A stretch of DNA of 64,000 nt, from contig NC_065903.1 in NCBI RefSeq assembly GCF_905147045.1, positions 2,914,001-2,978,000 of the forward strand, read 5' to 3'. A model generated the notes under the pieces. That model did no database searches and was not told where the DNA came from. It saw nothing but the letters and a program-made list of their open reading frames with translations. Within the stretch, counting starts at the first letter, position 1; each line of letters starts with the position of its first letter. This DNA comes from Nymphalis io. Taxonomy: Eukaryota > Arthropoda > Insecta > Lepidoptera > Nymphalidae. The position numbers and the translations under genes were made by a program. Of this stretch, positions 46,075 to 60,519 are shown piece after piece.

Positions 46075-49000
46075 ATCATCATGAAGTTTAAGAATAGAAT
46101 TTAATCCTAATAGCTTCTCTTAATATAATCTCATTTCATTATCAAAAATATAATTTAATCAAGTAGGCAGGCATGTTGTCATTCGGCAAGATTAAATGTA
46201 AAGTAATGCTTACACCGGTTCGGTTTGTAGATTTTACTGAAAAAAACCGGCAAAATTTCAGTACAATTTTTCAGCAAACACATACATGTACCGATCTTAT
46301 ACAATACCTTATACATAATTTTCACTTAAAGAGAATAATTTTAAATGTATATAAGAATTCGTAGTTGGAATGTTTTGTTAAATTCTTGGTTTTCTAGTTC
46401 CTATTTACAATAAGCTCTGGATATTCCTTTGTAATGGAAAGCATAAATCTAAGAGACAATTTAGGGTCGGGACAGCTGAGGCGACCGCAAGCTAAAGACA
46501 TGGCAGTGTCCAGCTTTAATGCTTCTTGACAACGCCTTAGTCACTACGCAAACATACTTACAATCGTTTCCTGTTTTAATTACACTAAAGTGGATTTTCG
46601 TATGCTTTTAAAAAAAAATTGCACCTTATTTTGTTAAGTATTTATTTCCATAAGTGCATCGTGTAATACCAAAGCGTTTAAGACGATTTTCGTTTGCACA
46701 TGAAGCAAATTAACGGTAGCTTGTTAGAAGCAACGATTAGTCTAAATTGATACCGTTCGGGTCACGTCTCGTTACCACTCGCACGGGCAAGATACACTGG
46801 CTTACTGTCAGAGCTACAATATATAATTTTTAAATTTGTTTTATTTGAGTTAACTTTTAATTTAATTTTTATATATACCAGATGCGAAACGTGTTTCGTT
46901 TTGTGTTTTTAAAGACTGTTAAATATATTTTTTTTTAAATAAAAACACATATATATCAGCCATGTATATGTTATAAAGGTACGTGTATTGATTAAATTAA
47001 ATTATGTTCAAAGTTACTCTTAGGAAATTTTACACAAATTCGATTGGGATGCTTTTGGACGAATTGCATTTTTTCTCAAATAAATGGGAAATCTGTAACG
47101 AAGTTTTATACCTGTGGGAATAGGTCTGACGGAAATAAAAAGATAGAGAAATGCGGCGGTCCGTCGCTTTCATATGCTCCACCTTTGCCGCAATACCGCT
47201 GATTACGATGTAAGTCTAACAGCAATCCAGTAATCAAACGGTTAAACTGCGCACCGTATTTATTCTTTGTTTGTTTTCTAAATGTATACACACGTACAAA
47301 CGATTATGAAGCTTAATCAACGTACGTTACATAAATGTAACGTTACAAAGTACTCAGTAGAAAAATAAATATTGCTATATTTCACGTAAAAATAATTTTA
47401 AATTCTTAGAATTTTGAACAGTTGTCGTTAATTTGACACATAATGTTGATCATGAATATAAGACGTTCAATTTGGCCAAATTAGAGTTTGTAGTAACTGC
47501 TAGCGTATCTGCCTTCAAAGATTCCTAAACTGCGGATGCGACTGTAATTCACTATTAAACGTCATTGTTCTTGCCGCATTTTCACAAGTCAGCAGTTTCA
47601 CTAATAGGATGATCTTTAGTTCTGTGAGATTCACAACTTTTAGCCAGTACATTTTTATTAATTAATTTAAATCGAAATCTCATCATCATCAAATTCATCG
47701 AAACTTTTCAAAAATAGGAAGTCATGTTATCGGCAATAAAGTTGACACTTTTTTTTCATAATATTTGAGTGTATATGTAATAACTTAATGAGTTTTTTTT
47801 TTTAATTTTGTATTATTTATAAAACACTACACCAATATAGAAACATATCACATAAGCATATCGTCGTATAAAACTGCAAGAAACTGTAAGCGTACTTTAT
47901 GTTTTAGTTTACGAGTTGCATTATTCAACTATCATGCCCTCGGTGATGTAACTGAAACTTGATGTTATTGTCCTCGAAGTTTTCTACTTCGTGAGTTGGA
48001 ATGCGTTCCTTAATAGTGTGTCTCAAACGTGCTCCACTGGTATTTGTTAATTTCGCGGCATGTTTACTTTGCACGTTTCTCTGTATTAGATTTAGCGAAT
48101 TTATCCGGTTCCATACGGCCATATGTTGCTAATTTCCTTTTTGCAAGATAATTTCGGATAGTACGTGTTGATATTGTTTTGGGGTAAATACTAATGTATA
48201 TACATATAAGTATATATATTTTTTTATTAGGATAATGGATTGTTTACTAATCGTATAAGAGATATAAAATTATGACGTCAAATTGTAACGTCCTTCGCTA
48301 AAATACTTTACTTTTTGTAACAGAGTTTTAGCGCGGAATTGCAATAAAAAATGATGAAGGTAAGTGATTCACCGCCACCAATCAAATCTTTAATAATGGG
48401 CTGGATTGTTGCGCGCTGCACTCTTTCCAACTATGCAACTAATAACGGAGCACTATTTATGACTGCCTCGCCGCAGTAATTGCAACTTATAATGATTTGT
48501 GGTCGCCCCTGTCTTAAAGTTCCTCCATAACGTGTCGCTTACGTGTTCCCATTTAAAGTGACGAGTTTATTCCGTTAGTTCATGAACTATTCGTATTAGC
48601 AAAACTACTTGTGTCACTTATCGAAGTGTTTCGAGCATTATCGGTATTAATTGAGGCAAAGGAGTCAAGCGTTGACATTAGATTAATGTACAACGTTAAC
48701 GTTTAATTTTAAATTCTAGTACTATTCAAATATTTCATAAAGTAACTAGGCAAAGACTAGACAAAGACCAGGCATAAAGGACTAGTTAGAAAAAAAGTAA
48801 TTTGTTTTTTATCTAATTAAATGTTTCTATTGAAACATATTAAAATAAAGATATTTTAATTGAAAGAAAAGAGAAACGTTGTCTCCCCTTCACTAATTTA
48901 CAGATTATTCTTTAGCAATTGTTCCGTGGGACTTTATTATGTTATCTTTCCCCACCCATTTGCTACCCGTGTAGGGCTGATTGCCTCCCCATAAAACACC

Positions 49001-52000
49001 TCGTTCTATAGAGATCCTACCTGATACGATCTCTGATGCTCCATTTCGGTTTATTGACTAAATAATACCGCTTTGTCCCCTTATAATTGTTTCCCTTTCT
49101 GCCCTTTATTTGCGTGACTGCGGGCTTATGAGATAGAAAGACGAAAGTTATTAGATCGATTCGTTATTGAAAAATAATGTTGATATTTTTTTAGAAAACT
49201 TATTATATACATAATAATAGTTATTTGTAAAATGTATTATTTTATAGTTTCAGATTATTAATTTCTGATTTTATAATTAATATTTTCAAGTGTTTAATAA
49301 TTGAAAAAAAATCGCATGTCCTCATCTTGCTACGTTTTAGTTAACGATTCACGTGTAAAGCGGGTCAGGTTAAATGCAGCAGCTATTGGACACCTGCGCT
49401 TCGATCTATAGCGGGAACATGACTGTAATGTATTGGCTGGACCAAGCTTAGAACGGGTTTTTAGGATAATGGCTTAATTAAGATAATGCTCTGGACTTCA
49501 TTTTGTCTTCTAAATGTATTATTTCAAGATAGTCGGCTTCTGAATGTTTAGAAACTTTTTGGAACTTTTGTATTCTTAAAACTATAATGCTTATAATATT
49601 TTCTAGTACTCTTATTAGTCTCTCAACTAAACCTTTATCTCATGCAAAATACTATTACTTTTGAATAGGTTATAAGTAGTCACCCATTGGTCAAAATTCG
49701 TCTAAAATGAGACTAGTCTCGTAGTAAGTATATGCCTAAAAATTTTCATTGTTTTTTTATTTTTATTTTAAAATACTAGTTTTATATTATATTTAAAAAT
49801 GGGGGGGGAAATTGTAAAAATATAAGTTTAGCATGGTGAAACCTGTTGAATGTGGCCATAAAATAAAAATCCAAGGATATGTTAAAAAAGGCGTTATAGA
49901 TTTTTCTGTTTGACCACAGACTTTTATATGTTTGACATTGACAATATGAATGTAAACTTTCAATTTTATATTTATTTAATATAATATTTTGGTAAAACAT
50001 AATATATATAATTTTGTGTTTTGCGATTTTCTCAATATATAAAGTTCAACTATGCGAAGTCTCATAACTTTCCGTTTGCGCAATATGTTTTAAAAGGGTT
50101 TCAATTCCTATTCACTTTTTAACAATTGATTTCAATTTAAGAATGTTTTTACTGATCTTTAATGTTTTCTTGATCTAACATCTAGGGTTGTTTGAAATGA
50201 TTTATCGATTCCTAAAATTCCCTATTTTATTTATTAACAAGCCTCTTCAAACGTTCGAGATTAGAAGACTTCGCTTCCCTGTTATACTCGAACTTTTGAG
50301 AGTCAAACGATCTACTTCGTTATTTGAATTTTTTTATTTACCTAAATTAAAGGAAAATAAACACCGAAAATTCTTAAATCAATCATGTTTTGTTTTTCTT
50401 TTAAGTAGGAAAATAAATGATCATACATTACATGCGAATCATACATTCTTTTTCCAATATCTTAAATTGATATTTGACATAGTATCCTCCTCTGGGTTCA
50501 TTTCGTGACATTTACGGTTCCATAAATAGTTATACTTCCATTATCTGAATTTATGTTAATACGTACTATTGAATATAACTGAATATGGTTTTATAGTAAA
50601 AAGACACGGTTATTAGAACAACTTATTTTATATTACTTATCACATTATTTACGAAAAAAATCTTATTACCTAATTTAAGGTAATGGAATATATGAAATAA
50701 GTATATTTCTTCAGTCACGTACTGTTCTCGACTAGCAGTTACCGTAGGTGGGAAAAGTGCCAATGATGTTTTATGAAAGAGATATCTAGAAATGTATTAC
50801 GATCGAGAAGGCGCATTTCGAAACGAAACGTAAGGCGATCATAAACATCACACACGATCACTCTAAAGTTTCCCAATGCCGCGTGGGGCTCGTTATTTTC
50901 GAACTGCAAGCGCTTGCAGGTCCCGTCACATCCTACGACATTTTCTGTCCTTCTCTTCACTGTGCAAAAACCTGAGACAGCTATTCCCTCAGTTAATTTT
51001 TACTCAATTCTCGGCTGGTGCACATTACGTTAATTCGTTCCGGGGTGCGCACTCAACACCAAGTTAGGGTAGACGTGGAAGTTGTTTTTCTTAGACGTAT
51101 TTTCATTTATTTTACCTTAACTTTGTGCATTTATCCATATTTTAATGTTATATAAAAATATACTTTGCTTTGAATTCAAATTTGTATTTTCTTCTTATTT
51201 TGTCTATATATTCAACTTTTTTTACACAAAGAATATTAGGAAGGCTTAAATGGAAGGCGTTGAAGTTTAAGTGTACAAAATGAACCCAATCTAGACGTAA
51301 AGCTTACGGCGTTCGTTGCACAGAGCATTGCAGCGGTCGATATAAGTTGCTACGAATATCTGAAATCTAAATGATTTGGATATGGCACGTCTGCACATTT
51401 TAAATTTTATTGTACAACAAAATATTTGTACTCGATTTTTGAGTTGGACATCTGAATAAATTTCTTATTGTCTAATAGTTCTACCAAAATATTGAATATT
51501 TTTATAACTTTGCTTAATTATTATTTGAAGATTTTTAATATTTGTTTCTAAAATATTTTATTATCGTTATTTAAAATGGAGCAAAATATCCTGAACACTA
51601 AGTATAGTAACCAAGTAATCTACTTCGTCCATATCTTGTCTAATGTTTTCTACTTCCGAGCCTGCTTATTAGTACCGGCTTCCGCTTACTCATAAACGGG
51701 GTTCGCTATTTTCTTTCTTACTGCACCCCGCAAAAATAGGTTTAACGTGCGTTCAACCCGGCTTACAGGGTGTTAAGTTTAAATGAGAATCACCTTTTAA
51801 TGCGCTACGTTTAAACCACCTTGCAAGTAAGTACATGGAATATACAGGTTGTTAAAGCGTTCTGAGCTCAAAGTCGCTGGCACTCCCAAGTCCACACATA
51901 GAGATGACCGCTTGCCTTAAGTGGATTATCCTCTTGTCAGTTTTTATTTCTAAAAAAAAGACAATTTTAAGGTCACTAAGTAGTAAATTTTTCATCAAAT

Positions 52001-53749
52001 GATAGATTCAATTACGTCACAACATTTGTGATACAGTTACTTTTATTATATTATTTATATTAAATGCTGAGCTTTTTTGTAATTACATGTGTTTGTATCT
52101 ATTTTATTACTACTTTTTACTTTAAAATATATAATGAATTGATGATTCTTCATTAACGTATATTGTGATTTGAGTTTATACTTAATCGCATTATATGTAA
52201 TCGTAAGAAATTTAACTTTACATTTTGTGCTAAAGTAATATATTAATGATAAATTAAATTAATTGTGATACTTTGAATGCGTTCCAATAGGTCCTGCCAA
52301 TACTACTGTTATAATCGTTAAATTTTATTGCATTTAAATTTTTATTTCGACCGGGATTGATGTTCATTTTATTTTATGAATGTTTTTATTGTATTTGTAC
52401 TACTTTTACAAGTTCTTACGAAATATTTTTAAATTGAAAATAGTCTAAATAGCGTCATTAGTTTATCATCCGAATCATTTGTTTCAGTAAATTTCGAATA
52501 GATTTCTTCGTTTCAAAAGAAGTTTTAGAATAATATATCGACGTTAAATCCGAGTCTTACTTAGAGTACAAGCACAGCTTGAATGCTATAAAAAAGAGAT
52601 TCATAGATCTATGCGTATCTCCGGATTTTCAATAGAGAAGCTCAGACGGCTAATGTGCGGTTTTGAATACACAAATGAAATTCTTTTGTTCCCTTGATAC
52701 TTACAATGGCTATTATATGTTATCAAGGCCCCGTGTTACGTTGAATATGATCTTTTTATTTGCCGTTTGCTTTAAATGCTCTTTGCTCGGGATAAACTGT
52801 TATTGTGCGAACACTAGGGATTAGACGTTTAAATTTTTTTTTATAAATGTAATATAATTTACGCAGTGAAGTATACATTACTTTAATTTTTTTTCTTGCG
52901 GGGATTGTACAGGTATTGTTGTTGGATCATAATTTAATTACCATTTATTTCTCTTAAAATACTTTTTATTTTTTACCTTTTTTATGAATATATCTTTGCA
53001 TGCATTTTTAAGTTATCTTTAAGAAATCCTTTTGCCTTTTAAAATAAAAATGACTTAAATCTTGAAGTAGATCGTAGTTGTGATATATTGCAGCGATGGC
53101 GCAAGGTTAAAATATTGATTTGTAGTTCTAAGGGAGATGCATGCACAGAAAAAAGAAATTTATTTTTTATCTTTAATAAAATATTTCATATACACATATG
53201 TTATTAATTTATCTATCGTCTGGTTTTTTTACGTGTACATATAATGAGGTAAAAGTGCTTAAACGCTACGTGCTAAAAGTAAGTTGAAAATGGGTTACTA
53301 TTTTTTAGCAAATCCCTCTAGTTTTAATTAAAACTTGGCGCTAGTTGGGCGAGAATCATATTCATTGCGTACAGTAACCGTCCCAGTAGGGGCGTTAGAT
53401 GCAAAATTGACATTTATTTCGAAATTTCGGTTTGCAGATAAATTCGATTATAAAGATAAATAATAATAAATGGGTCATCCATTTGATAGATTAAAAAACG
53501 TTTTCAATAGATATTTCATTGCATTCCAGTTGAATATTGTATGTAGATTTGAAGTCAAAATTCTAAATATGATAGCAATATATTACGCAGTTACATGTTG
53601 TTATAGGTCGTTTACATTTTCAATAAAAAATAATGCCATTGTTATCTCCACTGTCCAGTTTTTTGTTACGGTCAGACCGAGATTACGTGATAAAATCTGA
53701 GCTTTATGTCTAGATAACGTCCGTATGTAATAGTTTATTATGAACATTG
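46075..53749. other. Long unique AT-rich non-coding stretch
   Basis: No gene, RNA gene or repeat family is recognised over 7.7 kb. Frames of 60-106 codons (for example 50188-50508 +) are low-complexity or unrecognisable. Blocks at 46740-46800, 48360-48680, 48880-49140 and 50860-51070 are less AT-rich. A G8 run lies at 49801-49808. Confidence 0.45.
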
Positions 53750-53935
53750 TGAGTCGAGATGGCGCTGTGGTTTGAAAGTGTGGATCCAAATTCTAAATCA
53801 AAGATAGCATGTTCGGATCACTAATGTACTATTCTATGCTGATTAGTATTTATAAGCAGCGTGGTGGAATAAGTCAAATGGCAAAAACTCCTTAGCTAAA
53901 CAGTGGAACACTTTCAGGCCGTTAGTTAATTTTGC
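53750..53935 (+). mobile_element. tRNA-derived SINE, deleted and decayed relic
   Basis: GAGTCGAGATGGCGCTGTGG resembles the head, GCAGCGTGGTGGAATAAG (53858-53875) is a near-exact body segment, and CCTTAGCTAAACAGTGGAAC with TTTCAGGCCGTTAG is the 3' end. The B box and about a third of the body are lost. Confidence 0.7.
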
Positions 53936-54549
53936 AATGAGCTATTTTTATTTTAAGCATTTATTACACTGTTATTAATGCATTTATAAACGCTTTTCTT
54001 TTTGAATCGAATATTTTAATTTCACAAATACATTTTGATTATTATATGTATATCGATGTTGAACACACACACATGGTATTGGCACATTTTTATATATTTT
54101 CATGGATTTTTTATACTATCCACTTTGTTGTAAAACACCTCTTAATAGCGCTTCAACACATCATAGTATACCATATATCAAACACTCCTCATTGTACACA
54201 TATGAAAATAATACAATAATATAAACAAGAAAGATGTATTTTAATATTGATAGTGTTTATTTGAATGCAAATAATTGAAAACAAAATATAATTATTTTTG
54301 ACATTGATTATTATTTTCGATATTTATTTCTTAATAGATATTTTATTTGTGACTCACAGCGTGTTGATTTATATTTTACATAAGTTAAATATATTTTATA
54401 TATGCGTATTGCGCACGAAAATTACGACCGCGTGAGCTGTCACGTAACTGCATTCGTCGAAACATTCTTATGGAATGATCCAACGACGGAGGTAGAAGTA
54501 GAAGAACATCGAGCGTAGCGAGTTGAGGTTTTGGTTATTCTTCGTATAC

Positions 54550-54580
54550 CGTAACAGCCTGTGAATGTCCCACTGCTGGA
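54550..54580 (-). mobile_element. tRNA-SINE 3'-end fragment
   Basis: GTAACAGCCTGTGAATGTCC then CACTGCTGG is the reverse complement of the SINE 3' end, with about 30 bp remaining. Confidence 0.75.
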
Positions 54581-54644
54581 ATGTCCCGTATATTCCAACC
54601 GATACTTAACAAACTATATTTATACTCTGTATCGATACTCCGTA

Positions 54645-54780
54645 TTACTGTGTTCCGTTTCTAAGGATGAGTGAATAAATTTAATTACAGGCAGAAGATA
54701 TATATCGTCTCACATCCCGTAGTTGGCAGAGCATACACGGTTTAAGAAGTGGGTTAATCCTTTTCGCAGTACAGTATGTT
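54645..54780 (+). mobile_element. A-tailed retroelement, decayed fragment
   Basis: TACTGTGTTCCGTTTCTAAG, GATGAGTGAATAAATTTAAT, TACAGGCAGAAGATATATAT and CATCCCGTAGTTGGCAGAGC follow the order of the family (TTGTGTTCCGGTTTGAAG, GTGAGTGAGCCAGTGTAATT, ACAGGCACAAGGGACATAAC, CCCAAGGTTGGTGGCGCA). Highly diverged. Confidence 0.55.
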
Positions 54781-57713
54781 TTAAATAATTTTGCATAAAC
54801 AGGTCATTTTTATAATGTCTCATTATGTCCAATGCGTACCATTTTTTTCATTCGTTCATTTGATTTAAAATGAGTAACGTCATTTCACGTATCCACTTAC
54901 GAATTCTCAATGCTTCTAAATCATTTAGATGAAGGGTAACATGAAACTGTTCTAAGCACTGTATGCTTAACCCGAATTCATTCGAGCCAATTTCCACTAT
55001 ATCAAAATGTCACGCACGTCCCCAAGTTAGGTTGCCTTAATTCATCAGGCACCGAGTTCACACCGATGCTGTATAATGAAACAAATCCCAACTTGGAATA
55101 CCTCTAGGTTACCCCACAAAGGACTGCCCAATTGTTGTCAAATGAAGATTCAATTGGGTCATAATAAATTAGTTCCCATCCAATGTCCCTTCGTTTACAG
55201 TCAGGGACTTGAGATAAGCGTTTCTCATTGTTATTGGTATACGCGTTTGAACATAATTCATTGAACGGGTTTGTTACTTGCGCAAAGATCGAATGAAATT
55301 GTAATATTCAAATTGACTTGAAGTGCCTACACGTCTGATTCGTACAAAGCACTCTATAGCCTCGCTCTTTTTAAAATACTTTAATCATAATTAAGTTAAC
55401 GTATTCATTTCTAAATTAATATAGAAATATCTTTGATTTATTAGTATATAAAGAAATACTTATAATGTAATGATGATATAATAATTGCTTTGAACGTAAT
55501 ATTGAGCGCATTACATAGAAATTCGTAAAGCAACACTTAGCTGGACCACATTAAGTGACCGACGCATTTATTTATCGTCCTGACAAATGCGTTGGATGTA
55601 TTATATATTGGAGTATGTATTTAAATAGCACTTTTGTCATTAGTAGAATCCATTAATCGGTCACTACACATTTATTGGACGTTCTACTACGATGTAATTG
55701 TTAAACTGTTATGTCTGATATTATTAGCAGGCTTACCAAATTATCTTTCTTTGAGCATGCTAAAAATATAACTATAGGAACGATATATATACATATGTGT
55801 GAACAGCAAGAGTCAACAGCCGTCCAGGGACAAGTCTTACGGTTCTACCTGATGTGAACTGACTTACTTATTAAAATTTTCAGATTAACGGTTGGTTTAA
55901 ACATTCATTTTGTCACTTTAAGGCAAATTTGAATTAATACGATTCAAATTCTTCGCATAGGGCTCTCTGCCTAGCCGAATGGGAGCGACGCCGTCCATTA
56001 TTGCCTTTTGAACAAACATTACTTCGGCTTACTTTGCTTAGTATTATCTCTTTTGTCCTTTAATCCTGACGCTGGAAACAATTGCCTTTTCTATATCTAG
56101 CGGCGTCCGAAAATGTTACTTGCGTTCCTAAGTACCTCTAAATATATATTATCGTAGTACTATAGGCAGCTCATGCTATTGTTTCTTTATAAGAATCTCT
56201 ATTAGCTCGGTTCCGTATATTACTTTGATTTCTGGTACCGTTTTGCGAGATATATTCGTGCTTTATAAGATAGACGTTACTTACACATAATATATAGTTT
56301 GTTTTTAATTCATATTAGTAAATACCAGGAGTTTTTTATCCAGCCGGTTCTTTTATATAACAAACTTTTTTGGTCTCGCTGGAAAACGCAATTACGCGTT
56401 TCAAGTAAACTGTGAGCTATTTGAGACTCACTGGTCGAGTGCCAGAATGGCCACTTAAAACATGCGGTACCTTCTGCTTTCTTTTGGAGGGTACACGAGA
56501 TCTTGAGAGGCTTGAAAATAATAAAAATTGCGATAAAATAACGATTGAGTAATTGATAGTGCTTATAATTATTGTACTTGAATAAATTATATTATTGTTT
56601 AAAATATAAGTTAAAGTTTTTCTAAGCACTGAGTAAGCAGTTGAGCCATTATTTTCTTATACTTTTTCTAGTCATGTACGTATTTGGCGCTACAAGAATT
56701 TGTGTTTCCTTCGTAATAATTTTAAGTATTTATCCAGAGCGAATAATACTTCATTCTCGTTTAAAATCAGCATCGTATGTCTGTTTGAGCGCGGCGGTAA
56801 TATTTATAGCTCATAAAGCACACTCCAGCAGAAATAATGACCGGTGTCGGGTTATATATGCTATGTCACGCGGAGCAGCGGTTTGTGATACACAATTCGC
56901 TTTACAACGAAAAACAACGAAATGATATTTTTTATCTTATATGATTTTGTAATTGAATTGATTTACTCATTGTTATTCGAAGTGAGTGAAGAAATCCTAA
57001 TGCAATTTTTTTTCTCTTGAATGGGGCCTGGTGACCTGATGTACAGGATCAACCTATTTAAGGCCCCAGTCTCCGAAGTCACTGGATGCTGTTCATAGCT
57101 GATAAGACTTGCGTTTGTATTTTATACTGTACATACATATAATTCAGTACGTGTGGCAACATGTTATATATAGAAACGTTATAGTCAAATTAGACCTTGA
57201 AATTTTACGTAGGAGACGAGAGCCCTCTGAAAAAAAAATCTATGAATTAAAAAAATAAGAAAGATGAAACGTAAAAGAAATTGTATGTGATAACCGAGAA
57301 TAGATGAAAAGATCCCAACATAGACCGCTAATGAGGTCGTGGAGATGATTGGTAGTCTGCACCGTATTGCTTCCCGTAAGCGAATTGAATGGGCCACTAT
57401 GCCAAGAGTGACGAACAAGGTCCCAATGTCAATAGTTTCCACTTACTATATTATATATAACTACTGAGATTCTGAAGAATTATTTATATGAAAACGTTTT
57501 CAAGAATCGACGATGGCTAGAAATCGAACGGGTAAGTTGCTACTTACCCGCATACTTTAAGTTTATTATATTTATTTGTTTATTGGAAATTAAGGAAGTG
57601 TAATATTGTTACATTTAATTATTGTATTTTATTTATTTATTATAAATAGTACTTAAATAAGACCAAACAGATTACATAATAAATATACATAAGCATAATT
57701 ATAACTGAATGAA
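54781..57713. other. Unique non-coding DNA
   Basis: No gene or repeat recognised. 55010-55220 is less AT-rich. The frames at 56417-56629 (-), 56641-56925 (+) and 57185-57442 (-) carry no recognisable domain. Confidence 0.4.
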
Positions 57714-57759
57714 TCTTGTTCATTAACATCATAACATATTATGATGTTAATGAACAAGA
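57714..57759. repeat. Perfect hairpin, 21-bp stem, 4-nt loop
   Basis: Positions 57714-57734 are the exact reverse complement of 57739-57759, with loop CATA at 57735-57738. The stem is free of mismatches and is not part of a recognised element. Confidence 0.95.
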
Positions 57760-57869
57760 ACTATATTGAACTAACCGTGTAATATAATATATAAAAGAAA
57801 ACAAAGTATATAATTATACATGTGAATACGTGCGTTAAATTATTAAAATAATTAAGATGAATATTGACG

Positions 57870-57902
57870 CGCGTTCTAACCACTAAGCCGAGATGGCCTA
57901 GT
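57870..57902. repeat. Inverted fusion of two tRNA-SINE head pieces
   Basis: 57870-57885 (CGCGTTCTAACCACTA) is SINE head in reverse orientation; 57886-57902 (AGCCGAGATGGCCTAGT) is the adjoining head piece in forward orientation. In a normal copy these bases form one continuous head. Confidence 0.7.
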
Positions 57903-58044
57903 ATTCATACATAATATTTTTCTTTCCATAGTTATTTATTTATTATTTAAATTAATATACAAAATTTAAAAGAGCCTTGATTGCTATGATGCTAGAATAT
58001 ATTTTAAAAAGATATCGAGTACAATGCCTTGTCTAGTAAAGTGT

Positions 58045-58225
58045 AAGTAACAGCTTGTGAATGTCTTACTGCTGGAGGAGTCTACTCTTAAGGAGGCCTG
58101 GACTACCCACTACGTTGGTGTGGGCTGATGAATTCTTTCACCATTGTGCACGAGATGAATTATAAACACAAATTAAGTACATGAAAACCGAATAGATTCT
58201 TACCCGGCTTTAACCTAAATCTTCG
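58045..58225 (-). mobile_element. tRNA-derived SINE, old copy with internal deletions
   Basis: GTAAGTAACAGCTTGTGAAT then GTCTTACTGCTGG is the reversed 3' end. GCACGAGATGAATTATAAAC and ACAAATTAAGTACATGAAAA are the body. CTTACCCGGCTTTAACC is the remnant of the B-box region. The middle has large gaps. Confidence 0.75.
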
Positions 58226-59601
58226 TTTAAAATTTGTTCTAGGTAAAGATTATTTATCTCTCTCACTCACTTGTCTAGTAATACTTTTATATTAGTTTTT
58301 ATGAATTATAATAAACTGTTTGCAGTATTTTCGCATTATTGTTATTGGAAATCTTTGTCCAGATGTGATTTTTTTTCCCATTTACTGTTGCTAACTTACA
58401 TGACGCTATCCTATAACGACATGTAGGTTACCCGTTAACTGTACGTAGTTAAACATATTAAGAAAAACTATTATTCTAACTTAATTTTAAAATTTATAAA
58501 ATTTAATTATTAATTTAATATTTCTTGAAAAAGAATTATTTTGTTTGTAATAAACTTGTTTTATTACGTCGCTTAATGTTATCGTTTATTTTAAATACTT
58601 CTATCGTCTAGACAGAAATACATTAATAAGTTAAAAAGACTTTTAATATTAAGTATTTTTTAAAAGGAAATATTTTATCGCCTTTAAAAAAGCATAATAT
58701 TTTTAAATCGTATTTATGTTGTATTTTTTAAGTATCTTATGCCTTAGACAAGAATGAAAAGTTTTTGAAACTTTGAAATATATGGAATTCATAAAAGTAA
58801 GTAGCTTAAAAATAGATATGCTAATACATTTCCGAAAATGTGTTAAATATTCATTGTTCAATTTTGGTAAAAATATGGGTAATAAAACTTGATTTAGGTA
58901 TTTTTATAAAGAAGAACAATACGATGAATTATTTAAATATTTAAAATTAAAAGTTATTAAGTCAATTTCTGTCATAAATAGCTATATGAATAAGATTACC
59001 ACTGTACGATTATGCTCAGTACATAAACATATGTGTATATATAATCTCAAATATTTTTACAATAAGCTTTTACTATAACAATAACTCGTGTTAATCATGC
59101 AATTCAGATAATATCAAAATTATGCGTGGCAGTGCCGCCATGCCTCACTCGGTATCGGTTAGGAAGCTTGCCAGTTTCTTTGCTGGTCGTACGTCGTATG
59201 GTAATTTTACCTTCCTTCCATGTGGCCGCTAACATAAATAAGGTGCCAGCCACTGGCCTCGTTGAAAAATTACCAACTTGTGCGGAAACAACGGCTTAGT
59301 CTATCTCGATGCAGTCGTCTAATTCACTTCGTGTGATATATTGTTATGTAAATGATATTTAAGCTGTTGTTAAGCGCTATATAATCTACGCTAATATTAT
59401 AAATCTGGAGAGTTTATATTTTTAAAGCGCTAATCTTAGAATAATTTCTGATTAAAATCCAACTCGAATTGAAATAATCCGTCCGATTAAAAAGTCATTC
59501 TACTAAACTATTTTGAATATCTACAAAGAAAACGTATGTTATGATGCAGACGATATTTCTATAATACCAGTCCACTTAGCTTAAATATGTATATTCTACA
59601 G
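58226..59601. other. Unique non-coding DNA
   Basis: No gene. 59120-59330 is distinctly less AT-rich than the surrounding 1 kb and unrelated to the repeats here; possible conserved non-coding element. Confidence 0.4.
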
Positions 59602-59910
59602 TACAGTAACAGCCTGTTATTGTCCCACTGCTCGGCTCCTCTTCCTTTTGAGGAGAAGGTTTGGAGCTTATTCCACAACGCTGCTCCAATGCGGGTTGAG
59701 AGAATAAATATTTCATAATAATATATAAACAGAATTTCAACGAAATTAGACACAAGCAGGTTTCCTCACGATGTTTTCCTTCACCGTCAAGCACGAGATG
59801 AATAATAAACACAAATTAAGCACATGAAAATTCAGTGGTGCTTGCCCGGGCTTGAACCCACGATCATCAGTTAAGATTCAGGCGTTATAACCACTAGGCC
59901 ATCTCGGCTT
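59602..59910 (-). mobile_element. tRNA-derived SINE, near-complete copy
   Basis: Minus-strand copy. The head ends near 59910 (AGCCGAGATGGCCTAGTGGT in element orientation) and the B-box-like region is seen as GGCTTGAACCC at 59849-59859. CTCACGATGTTTTCCTTCAC and the 3' end AACAGCCTGTTATTGTCCCA are present. A local change around 59697-59735 replaces part of the body with AT-rich sequence. No clear target-site duplication. Confidence 0.88.
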
Positions 59911-60519
59911 TTTAAAAGATTTTCTAGCAACATACCAACCAAGGCTCTTTTAAATTTTGTATATTAATCTAAATAATAAATAAATAACTATGGATAGAAA
60001 AATATTATGTTTGATGGGGCAAAACGAGTTAGTAATTTACCAAAAAATATTAAAGAAGCAAAAAGTATGCGTCAGCTTACGAGACTATTAAAAATATATA
60101 TTCAAAGCAATATAAAATAACACAAATACACGATATGTAAAATAATTTATTAAATTTAAAAGTATAAAAAGTAGCAATAAAAAAATAAACCACTCATTCA
60201 TACCTCTTCCAGCTTGCTTAATCCGTGTATTTGTGATAAGACCAGTCTATCGACAATAATGCAAGGTTTTCACAGATACCCTCTTCGTAACTGTATTTTT
60301 CATTCTTTTTTTTTGCTAATATGCTTTACAAATGTTACTTTGTTACGCCGCTAGCCAATTATTGTAATTATATTATGTTCTCATGTAAGTGTATATAATT
60401 CTTAATGAGAAATAAAGTTTCTTTAACTCGAATTTTTTATTTTATTTATTTATTTATATATTCTTGGTTGTTATTCCCACTCATTATTTATTCTACCGCC
60501 AATCCGCAATTTTTTTATG
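59911..60519. other. Unique AT-rich non-coding DNA
   Basis: No gene or repeat recognised. Confidence 0.4.

Noticed and set aside
50188..50508. 106-codon plus frame, the longest outside the retroelements
   Set aside because: The translation is rich in Phe, Leu, Lys and Ile as expected from AT-rich DNA, with no recognisable motif.
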